Shown here: piece after piece, positions 1-6,721 of the stretch
Numbering within the stretch: position 1 is the stretch's first letter
Layout of the letters: each line of letters begins with the position of its first letter
Source: Desmonostoc muscorum FACHB-395
GTDB lineage: Bacteria > Cyanobacteriota > Cyanobacteriia > Cyanobacteriales > Nostocaceae
NCBI RefSeq assembly: GCF_014698035.1
Contig: NZ_JACJSF010000022.1
Location: 40,394 to 104,393 of the forward strand
DNA: 64,000 nucleotides
Direction: 5' to 3'
Notes under the pieces: generated by a model
What the model was told of the DNA's origin: nothing
Databases searched by the model: none
Seen by the model: the letters and a program-made list of their open reading frames with translations, nothing else
Translations under genes and position numbers: made by a program

Positions 1-89
1 CAAGTTACCAAACCCAGAACTAAAAACCATGACGGATGGATATAGAAGGGAATTCCGAAGAGATTACCAACGCGAATTGTGCCATTCAT
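1..89 (-). CDS. Site-2 protease-like membrane metalloprotease (N-terminal fragment)
   Basis: Only the first 29 codons lie in the window; the gene runs off the left edge. The visible start reads MNGTIRVGNLFGIPFYIHPS and continues into a hydrophobic stretch (WFLVLGLVT). This 'G-LFGIP-(hydrophobic)-hPSW' opening is typical of cyanobacterial M50 site-2 protease proteins, which are polytopic zinc proteases of the inner membrane. An AAAGGTGA Shine-Dalgarno-like sequence precedes the ATG. The HExxH zinc motif would be outside the window, so the family call rests on the N-terminus alone. Confidence 0.5.
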   Translation of the reverse strand, partial: MNGTIRVGNLFGIPFYIHPSWFLVLGLVT

Positions 90-244
90 GTCGTTCACCT
101 TTGATTTCAGCTTCGAGAGGTTTGTTTTCGTCCTTCTCGATATCTTGATTGTAACGAAAGGTTAAGAGATTTTAATCTTGGTAATGGTAGTGGTGTCCGT
201 CCGTAAAGGTGCGGTTATTGGCTATATTTGCGAATAATAGCTCA

Positions 245-1078
245 CTATTTCTCTATAGCTACATCAGGTAGACGGCTCCACTCATTCCAAGAGCCATCGT
301 AATTCCGAACATTCGGGTATCCCAATAAATACTTCAAGACAAACCAGACATATCCAGAACGCGCACCGATAGTACAGTAGGGAAAAACTTCCTTATCAGC
401 CGTAATGCCCTTACTGTGATAAAGATTTTTCAATTCCTTGAATGATTTAAAAGTGCCATCCTCATTGAAAGTTAAGGTATGCTCAAGATGCACTGCACCT
501 GGAATATGACCAGTAAGTTGACCTGCTTTTGGCGGCTGATCGAAAAACCACTCACCACAGTATTCTTGAATTGTTCGGACATCCAACAACACGCAATCGC
601 TTCTACCAATCGATGCCTGAACTTCATTATGTAATACTCTCAGACTAGCATCAGTAGCTTTGGCACGGTAATCAGTGGCAGGAAACGTGGATAACTCAGT
701 TGCTAGTGGACGATCTTCTGACTTCCATTTCTGGTAGCCACCATTGAGAACTTTTACATTTTCATGCCCAAAGACTTGCAAAAGCCAGAAAATCCAGGCT
801 CCAGTTCCAGGATAACTGCCATAAGCAATCACTGTTGTATCATTAGTGATGCCTGAACGTGCCATCAGCCTCTCAAAAGCGATCGCATCCAAGTTCAGTT
901 TCAAATCGGGCAATAGTAAATCTCTAAAGATGTTCCAGAAGACAGCACCAGGTATGTGAGCATTTTTGTACGGCTTTGGACTGATATCCACTTCAATAAT
1001 GCGAACATTTGGATCGTTGAGATGATTTTCCAGCCATTGGGTATCAACAAGAACGGATGGATGAGCATATTGAGACAT
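245..1078 (-). CDS. Two-domain sulfurtransferase (rhodanese / 3-mercaptopyruvate type)
   Basis: This 277-residue protein consists of two rhodanese domains, the usual length and layout of thiosulfate or 3-mercaptopyruvate sulfurtransferases. The N-terminal domain (about 8-125) has the DxR/PGA-type core (HIPGAVFWN) but no catalytic cysteine. The C-terminal domain (about 150-275) repeats HIPGAVHLE and carries the active-site loop CTIGARS, where Cys would hold the persulfide. Family members transfer sulfane sulfur to cyanide or other thiophiles in the cytoplasm. The loop is neither the CRKGVT of rhodanese nor the CGSGVT of MST, so the donor cannot be named. The ATG is preceded by a good AGGAGA ribosome site. 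The small membrane gene upstream on the same strand ends 46 bases before it and may be co-transcribed. Confidence 0.85.
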   Translation of the reverse strand: MSQYAHPSVLVDTQWLENHLNDPNVRIIEVDISPKPYKNAHIPGAVFWNIFRDLLLPDLKLNLDAIAFERLMARSGITNDTTVIAYGSYPGTGAWIFWLLQVFGHENVKVLNGGYQKWKSEDRPLATELSTFPATDYRAKATDASLRVLHNEVQASIGRSDCVLLDVRTIQEYCGEWFFDQPPKAGQLTGHIPGAVHLEHTLTFNEDGTFKSFKELKNLYHSKGITADKEVFPYCTIGARSGYVWFVLKYLLGYPNVRNYDGSWNEWSRLPDVAIEK

Positions 1079-1124
1079 TTATATTTCTCCTGTAAGAGCG
1101 CTAAAAGAATTGAAAGTTAACTAT

Positions 1125-1544
1125 TTAGTCTTGGTTATGGTTGGGAAATACAATCTGTGATGTCCGATGAACTAGGGTTGTGGAAATAGAGAATAAAGAA
1201 AAACCGATGAGTGGGTGGAAGACTGCTAAAGGAAAAGAAGTCTTCAAGTGAATTGTGAGAAATTGCAGTCCCAGCAAAACTGGGATACTTGCTGTAAGGT
1301 TCTGCACTCTTAAAGGAAACGGCATCAAAAACACCCATAACAACAAAATTAGTGAGAGTCCGCTATATCCTCGCACCAGCCAAATATGTAGGTTCCACCA
1401 ATCAGAGTTGTAAAAGTAAGCCAGTCCAACACTGAATACCTGGGTTGCTAAACAGAGATTGAAAAACACTACTGCAATAAAAAAACTGATTTGAATCCAG
1501 CGTCCGGATATCTGTGTATCATCAATGGCAGAATTTAGAGTCAT
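1125..1544 (-). CDS. Small four-helix membrane protein, DUF6220-like
   Basis: The ATG at 1544 gives 139 residues; an in-frame TTG at 1568 would add eight but has no better ribosome site. The protein has about four hydrophobic segments (near ISFFIAVVFFNLCLATQVF, GLSLILLLWVFLM, ASIPVLLGLQFL and a C-terminal one) with the polar WW-LH motif between the first two. Size, helix number and the 'WWxLH' element resemble DUF6220 proteins, whose function is unknown. It lies upstream of the sulfurtransferase gene in the same direction and divergently from the LuxR-type regulator, which may control both. No catalytic motif is visible. Confidence 0.5.
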   Translation of the reverse strand: MTLNSAIDDTQISGRWIQISFFIAVVFFNLCLATQVFSVGLAYFYNSDWWNLHIWLVRGYSGLSLILLLWVFLMPFPLRVQNLTASIPVLLGLQFLTIHLKTSFPLAVFHPLIGFSLFSISTTLVHRTSQIVFPNHNQD

Positions 1545-1656
1545 GCTTAAGTAATCCAAAAAAAGCAAATAAGGGAAAGACTTGATGTGACTAAAGCTAA
1601 GATAGGTCTGGTTGCTATACTGCGCCTAGACCTCGAAAGAGTACAATTTGCCAATC

Positions 1657-2322
1657 ATGATTGCCTTACAAGCTCTATTTCATGCAATTGCTCAAGCTGA
1701 AGATGAAGAGGCGTTGCGATCGCACATACGCGCAGAAATGAGTGAATATTTTTCAGCTACACGATGTGGGCTGTTTTTCTTTGCTCAAATTTCTCTACTT
1801 GATAGCAAGTTCCAAAAAGCACTGCAAATTGCATTATCACCTCAACACAATCCAGTTGCACGTTACTTGCTAGAACGCCATGCTCCTGTTCATGAAGCTT
1901 TAGTAGTAGAACCTAAGACATGGAGATTGATTTGTCCTCGTGCCGATCACTGGCACGTTATGGCAGGGCCAATTGTCAGCAATGGGCAGTTAGTAGGCGT
2001 GGTAGGTTTTACCCGTCAGCAAGGAATGCCTACATTCGACTCACAAAATCTCATAGATTTGAGTGCGCTTTGTCTGCACATATCTACTTGGGTGGCAATG
2101 GCGCGATCGCAACATCCAAAACTATTACAGACAGAGCGTTTAACGCCTCGTGAAAAGCAAATTGCTAACTTGGTGGCTCAAGGACAAACCAATGCAGAAA
2201 TTAGTACTGAACTTTGGATTACTGAAAACTCTGTTAAGCAAGCTTTAAAAAGGATGTTTCGCAAACTTGAGGTTTCATCTCGGACTCAGATGGTTGCAAA
2301 GCTTTCCACAATTTCAAAATAG
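1657..2322 (+). CDS. LuxR/FixJ-type transcriptional regulator with GAF-like sensor domain
   Basis: Residues 1-145 look like a GAF-type sensory fold. Residues about 160-215 form a clear LuxR-class helix-turn-helix beginning LTPREKQIANLVAQGQTNAEI, with the recognition helix around TENSVKQALKRMFRKL. No receiver domain or phosphoacceptor Asp is present, so it is probably ligand- or redox-responsive rather than a phosphorelay partner. The ATG at 1657 is preferred over the in-frame TTG nine bases upstream. It is transcribed divergently from the DUF6220-like/sulfurtransferase pair across about 110 bases, the usual position for a local regulator. The signal sensed cannot be read from the sequence. 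Confidence 0.75.
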   Translation: MIALQALFHAIAQAEDEEALRSHIRAEMSEYFSATRCGLFFFAQISLLDSKFQKALQIALSPQHNPVARYLLERHAPVHEALVVEPKTWRLICPRADHWHVMAGPIVSNGQLVGVVGFTRQQGMPTFDSQNLIDLSALCLHISTWVAMARSQHPKLLQTERLTPREKQIANLVAQGQTNAEISTELWITENSVKQALKRMFRKLEVSSRTQMVAKLSTISK

Positions 2323-2359
2323 GTATTGCTGATTGAAACTCACACGACTTTGAGTTGCG

Positions 2360-2387
2360 GTAGGGGCAATTCATGAATTGCCCCTAC
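2360..2387. repeat. Perfect 28-bp palindrome (dispersed repeat copy 1)
   Basis: The two 14-base halves are exact reverse complements; the core reads GGGGCAATTCATGAATTGCC. Near-identical copies occur at 11764-11791 and 22849-22876, each with one changed base. This copy lies in the 118-base convergent gap between the LuxR-type gene and the GGDEF/EAL gene and could also act as a bidirectional terminator hairpin. Confidence 0.8.
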
Positions 2388-2440
2388 ATTTTCTTGATGT
2401 GAAAAGCAGGGGAGGTTATTTTCTGGCTGAGGCATAAAAC

Positions 2441-4153
2441 TTATGCTGGGATTGTCTCTAACTGCTGAGAATTTTTCTGCAACATCGGGGCAATTATATC
2501 AGCAGGAACAGGACGACTGAAGTAGAAACCCTGACCTTCATCACATCCACGCATTTTTAGATATTCAAGCTGTTCTTGGGTTTCCACACCTTCTGCTGTG
2601 ATTTTCAAGCGGAGGCTCTTTGCTAGGGCAATAATTGCATCGGTGACGGCGGCGCTATCAGGATTAGACATGACATCCTGCACAAATGACTTATCAATTT
2701 TGAGCATATTCACAGGAAAGCGTTTCAAATAATTCAGGGAGGAATAACCAGTACCGAAATCGTCTAGAGCCAAGCAGATACCCAGTTCTCGTAATTGTTT
2801 TAAGGTTTTAACTGAACGATCAATATCAGCCATCAAGAAGCTTTCTGTCACTTCTAGTTCTAAGGAAGATGCTTGGAGTCCAGTTTCTTCAAGAATTTGG
2901 TTGACGATCTCAACCAGATAGGGTTGTTCAAACTGTCGAGATGACAGATTCACAGATATCCGAATTGGGGTAAATCCAGCAAGCTGCCAAGCACGGGTTT
3001 GGGTGCAAGCAGTTCGCAAAACCCATTCACCAATTGGTACGATCGCACCATTGGCTTCTGCAATGGGAATAAACTTTACTGGAGAAACCAAACCTAATGT
3101 AGGATGCTGCCAGCGAAGCAACGCTTCCATCGCTATAACTTGTCCGCTATGTAAATCAATTAGAGGTTGATAATAAACCAGCATTTCGCCACGCTCAAGC
3201 GCTCCATGCAATTCATTTTCTAAAGTCAGTCGCTCTTGCAACTGAGCATTAATTTTTGGCGAATAGAATTGGTATTGGCTACGCCCTTGCTGTTTGGACT
3301 GGTAAAGTGCTATATGAGCCTGTTGCAAAAGTTGATCTACGCTATTAGGATCGGTTAGATTATTAAGTGTGATACCGATACTGACGGTAATATGAATCAA
3401 GTTACCTTCTACAGGAAAGGGTTTACTCAGGTTACTCAACAGCATCTGAGATAGCTTAATTACACTTTCCAAAGAATGAATATCCATTCGGGCAAGAACA
3501 AATTCATCCCCTTTTAAATAGGCGAGAATATCTGTTTGTGCCGTGCAGTTTAATAATCTCTTGGCAACTGCTCTTAACAATAAATTTGTTGTCTGATGAT
3601 CCAATCCATGACTCATGCCAGTGAAATCATCAATACTGAGCAAAAACACAGCTACAAGGCGCTGGTTGTTTTCAGGTTGGGATAAAATCTGATGGAGGCG
3701 ATCGCGGAATAAATCACGATTGGGCAATCCAGTCAGATCATCATAATTAGTGATTTGGTGAATTAACTCATCTAATTTGTGAAGAGTTTGTGAGGTATCT
3801 GCCATCAATGTACCCGCTTCATCAGCAAATTCTGTGGGCAATTTAGGCAATGTTTTGGTGTTCAGATAATTTTGTAATGCAGCAGATGTGAAAATGACCG
3901 GTTTGAGGAGATGGTTTAGCGCATAGAGGGTGGCAGCTGTACCCGCTAATGTAGCCAATAGAGCAATAATCATAACTCGTACCGCCATCTCAAAGGAATA
4001 AGAGTTTGAGATGACGAAACTCAAAAGTAAGGTTAGAAGTGGTACATGAGTACCCAAAAAAGCCACCGACATGATTTTAGCGGTGTAACTTTTTTTGAGC
4101 CATCTAAAATTAGCTAGGAATGAGTAAAAGTATAAGTTTTGATTGAAATTCAT
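2441..4153 (-). CDS. Membrane-bound GGDEF/EAL protein, probable c-di-GMP phosphodiesterase
   Basis: The 570-residue protein has two N-terminal membrane helices (about 28-50 and 55-80), a HAMP-like linker, a GGDEF domain (about 135-300) and an EAL domain (about 310-560). The GGDEF signature is KGDEF (YLKGDEFVLA), which usually abolishes or alters cyclase activity but can keep GTP binding. The EAL half has the catalytic set: EALLRW, the SVNLSSRQF Asn, ELEVTES, LDDFGTGYSS, LKIDKSF and AEGVET. The likely activity is hydrolysis of cyclic di-GMP at the cytoplasmic face, with the GGDEF half as a regulatory domain. It stands alone on the minus strand, convergent with the LuxR-type gene. Confidence 0.85.
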   Translation of the reverse strand: MNFNQNLYFYSFLANFRWLKKSYTAKIMSVAFLGTHVPLLTLLLSFVISNSYSFEMAVRVMIIALLATLAGTAATLYALNHLLKPVIFTSAALQNYLNTKTLPKLPTEFADEAGTLMADTSQTLHKLDELIHQITNYDDLTGLPNRDLFRDRLHQILSQPENNQRLVAVFLLSIDDFTGMSHGLDHQTTNLLLRAVAKRLLNCTAQTDILAYLKGDEFVLARMDIHSLESVIKLSQMLLSNLSKPFPVEGNLIHITVSIGITLNNLTDPNSVDQLLQQAHIALYQSKQQGRSQYQFYSPKINAQLQERLTLENELHGALERGEMLVYYQPLIDLHSGQVIAMEALLRWQHPTLGLVSPVKFIPIAEANGAIVPIGEWVLRTACTQTRAWQLAGFTPIRISVNLSSRQFEQPYLVEIVNQILEETGLQASSLELEVTESFLMADIDRSVKTLKQLRELGICLALDDFGTGYSSLNYLKRFPVNMLKIDKSFVQDVMSNPDSAAVTDAIIALAKSLRLKITAEGVETQEQLEYLKMRGCDEGQGFYFSRPVPADIIAPMLQKNSQQLETIPA

Positions 4154-4469
4154 AAATTCTGTTAGATAGTTGGTAAATTAGTTCCGAGCTATTTTGGCAA
4201 AAGAGTATTTTTGATTGAAAGCAAAAAGAATTAACTCTCCTGGAACCCAACCCTGATAAGGTTATATATTATGTTTCCCAATATTCTTTTATAGTTAATA
4301 TGTATGACGATAAAGTTTCTGTGAAACTTATTGCACAAGCAATTCCATCATCAAAATAAAATTGTATTGATTCTTACACTGATAGTAATTATTCTTGTGA
4401 TTAATGTGATATCAACGCAAATATCATCACAGATATTTTTATAAATTTCGATTTCACAAATTTCGATTT

Positions 4470-4640
4470 ATGGACTTCCAAGAAATAAATTATCCAAATA
4501 AACGTAGATGCTTCTCTACGAGACGCTACGCGAACGGCTTGCCGCAGGCTACCACAGAGACACAGAGAACACAGAGGGAGAAGAAATAGAGAGAATTATT
4601 TGCTTTAGTTTTGGGATATTTTTTATTTGAAACTCCCTTA
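4470..4640. mobile_element. MITE-like element A with a nested interspersed repeat
   Basis: The left end (GGACTTCCAAGAAATAAATT) and the right end (TTTTTTATTTGAAACTCCCT) are imperfect inverted repeats. A related shorter copy lies at 40272-40388 with the same ends and the same inner CACAGAGAACACAGAGG motif. Copy A carries about 45 extra bases (4508-4551, containing CTCTACGAGACGCTACGCGA), a palindrome-rich Nostoc interspersed repeat that seems to have inserted into it. No coding capacity is visible. It abuts the next element at 4641. Confidence 0.55.
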
Positions 4641-4939
4641 TACCAATTTTTTATGAAGCTGCATAGAATTCGATCCCCCCTAGCCCCCCTTAATAAGCAG
4701 GGTGGATTAATTGTCTAGAGAGAAAAATTAAAACCCTCATTCTTGCGTTCATAAATCCAGTTCCCCTGTTAGCAGGCTGACGAGGTTACGGGGATTCCAA
4801 ATTTTCTCTCCGCACAATTAATCCACCCTGCCTAGCCCCCCTTAATAAGGGGGGAACCGGAAAAACATCTATCAAAGTCCCCCTTTTTAAGGGGGATTTA
4901 GGGGGATCAAGATATGTACAACTTCACATTAAATTGGTA
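4641..4939. mobile_element. MITE-like element B with long terminal inverted repeats
   Basis: The left end begins TACCAATTTTTTATGAAG and the right end, read in reverse complement, begins TACCAATTTAATGTGAAG; both continue into GATCCCCC-rich sequence, so the terminal inverted repeats span roughly 50 bases. Inner inverted segments (AATTAATCCACCCTGC and its complement) make the whole 300 bases highly foldable. The same terminus starts another copy at 63841 and runs to the right window edge. There is no transposase, so it would be a non-autonomous element. Confidence 0.6.
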
Positions 4940-5034
4940 TTAGATGAAGATATATTCATAGAACTTTAAATCCCCAACTTATCTAATAAGTAGGGGATTT
5001 AAATACTTGTAACTGTGCTATTATTATCTAACAA

Positions 5035-5724
5035 TTATTTCAGTCTATTACCAGAAAAGAGCATATTTGTAACTTGCTCTAACACCTTTAATGCTGTTAA
5101 TGAACCTCGAATTAGCCGAGTAGCTGCAAGCGGTTGTCTAAGCATTGCCTTTGCTAAGGGGAAAGGATTTAGGGAGCCATCAGAGTTAATTGCTGATGTG
5201 AGATCGGGGATATCGTGCTGACAATCGTCACTGACTACTCGCAGCATTGCCACAGCTACCCCACCCACATTGAAAAACTCTAGGGCAGTAAATCCTTCCA
5301 TATCAACAACATCAGCCGCCAAAGTCTCACCCAAATGAAGTTTTTCGGCAGCAGACCAAATCATGCGATCGCTAGTTAATGACTTGACTAATGATACTTT
5401 TTTTGATATTGAAGAGTGCAATTGTGCTGTGAAAGTGCGATCGCACTCTAGAAGCTTCCCTTGATAAATACAATCTTGATACAGCACAATATCACCAACT
5501 TTGTAGCGATCGCTTAAGCTGCCACAGATACCCATAATCAGCACCTTGGATTTGGGAACTAAAAATTGTCCTTGGTGCAGATACTTAAGTAAGGGTTTCA
5601 TCCCAACAGGTATGGCTGCTACCTTTGGGATGGAACCAGTAACGCCGCTTAATCCGCGACAAACAGCTTTATATTCTGCTCCTTGAGGCACCAGAATAGT
5701 ATTGATGGGCAAAAAATTAGGCAC
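5035..5724 (-). CDS. hpnG: Nucleoside-phosphorylase-family protein, HpnG-like (adenosylhopane cleavage)
   Basis: About 229 residues when started at the GTG at 5724; a TTG at 5745 is the alternative. The protein shows the phosphorylase/nucleosidase fold: a GICGSLSDRYKVGDIVLYQD segment (the G-x-CGs-l...vGDiv signature of MTA/SAH nucleosidase-like enzymes) and, near residue 155, VDMEGFTALEF, the conserved substrate-binding M-E pair. In hopanoid pathways HpnG removes adenine from adenosylhopane made by the radical SAM enzyme HpnH, and an HpnH gene lies about 5 kb away. The GTG overlaps the stop of the upstream di-iron gene by eight bases, suggesting translational coupling. The family is certain; the HpnG role is inferred from context. 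Confidence 0.65.
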   Translation of the reverse strand: MPNFLPINTILVPQGAEYKAVCRGLSGVTGSIPKVAAIPVGMKPLLKYLHQGQFLVPKSKVLIMGICGSLSDRYKVGDIVLYQDCIYQGKLLECDRTFTAQLHSSISKKVSLVKSLTSDRMIWSAAEKLHLGETLAADVVDMEGFTALEFFNVGGVAVAMLRVVSDDCQHDIPDLTSAINSDGSLNPFPLAKAMLRQPLAATRLIRGSLTALKVLEQVTNMLFSGNRLK

Positions 5725-6571
5725 TAGCTCTCTCGACAGTTGCAAGTTTGCGTTTGGGTATTAACTCAAGGGTACGGAGGGCGATGTTGGCAAGCTTAGG
5801 TAGTAATTGTGGTTGGAGTAGTCGGGGGTCATACTTGCTCATCCGGCGCTGATTTTCTACTAGACAAATGCTGAGAAATTTTTCTAATGTGAGGTCTTTG
5901 GTAAAGATGTCAGCACCTGTGACAGCGAAGCCAGTTTTACTAGGGTCGTCATTGCCAAAGACGGCAATCAAATTACTGAGAGCTTTGCCGTATTGCCAGA
6001 GGGTTTTGGCGCTCCGTAATGGGATGAATCCCTGGCCACGATGAATTTGTGTATAGGTAAACCAGTTGACAAAAAAAACAATATGACGTGTTTCTTCATC
6101 TATGATGGGATCAAAGATAGTGAAAATAGATTCTGGAAAAACATTAGCTTCACGGGCGATCGCAAATAACCCATAGGCAAAGAAAGTATCCAGACACTCT
6201 TCAAAGCCAAAACGCGTAAAGACTGGCTCGATATTTTGGGGAACTTGAATTGGTTGACGTTCTGGCATTTCGATGCCGTAACGATCAATTAATTTTTGAA
6301 GTAGACGGGCATGGCGTAATTCTTCTTTACCTTGGAGAGCGATCGCACTTTGTAAAATAGGATCGCTCACCGTTGCTGCGTAGCCACTAACTATTGCTCC
6401 AGCTTGTCGTTCTGTATCTAGAGCTTTCTCCCAGAAGGGAATACTGCGTAAGAAACTCAAGGCTGTATCGTCCAAATCTGGCCAGGGAAGAGACTCAGGT
6501 TCGTATTCCCTGTAGCTTTCGGTAAAGCTCCGGCAGAATAATTCCTTATGCTCGACAGAACCAAGTTTCAT
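5717..6571 (-). CDS. Ferritin-like di-iron protein in the hopanoid cluster
   Basis: The ATG at 6571 is chosen because AAGGAAA lies nine bases upstream; it gives 284 residues. A longer reading frame extends to 6682 but without a ribosome site. Two carboxylate-histidine motifs lie on predicted helices, EELRH (KEELRHARLL) and EETRH (DEETRHIVFF), with further acidic residues (ERQAG, FEECLDTFF) that could complete a four-helix-bundle di-iron site as in ferritin-like oxygenases and desaturases. I do not recognise a named family. It is translationally coupled to the HpnG-like gene and divergent from the RND-hpnA-hpnH unit, so oxidation or oxygenation of a hopanoid or membrane lipid is a reasonable inference, not a demonstrated function. 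Confidence 0.7.
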   Translation of the reverse strand: MKLGSVEHKELFCRSFTESYREYEPESLPWPDLDDTALSFLRSIPFWEKALDTERQAGAIVSGYAATVSDPILQSAIALQGKEELRHARLLQKLIDRYGIEMPERQPIQVPQNIEPVFTRFGFEECLDTFFAYGLFAIAREANVFPESIFTIFDPIIDEETRHIVFFVNWFTYTQIHRGQGFIPLRSAKTLWQYGKALSNLIAVFGNDDPSKTGFAVTGADIFTKDLTLEKFLSICLVENQRRMSKYDPRLLQPQLLPKLANIALRTLELIPKRKLATVERASA

Positions 6572-6721
6572 CTTTGAAGTTTCCTTTTGTATTAAAGATT
6601 GGGTCATATCTGAGTGACAATAAGTAATATTGCTGTTTAGTTGTAACCAAAGCTCGCAAACCGAAAGTGATTGCTGTAGCATGACTAAATAATTGTGTCA
6701 CCCACACGATAATTTTCCAAG

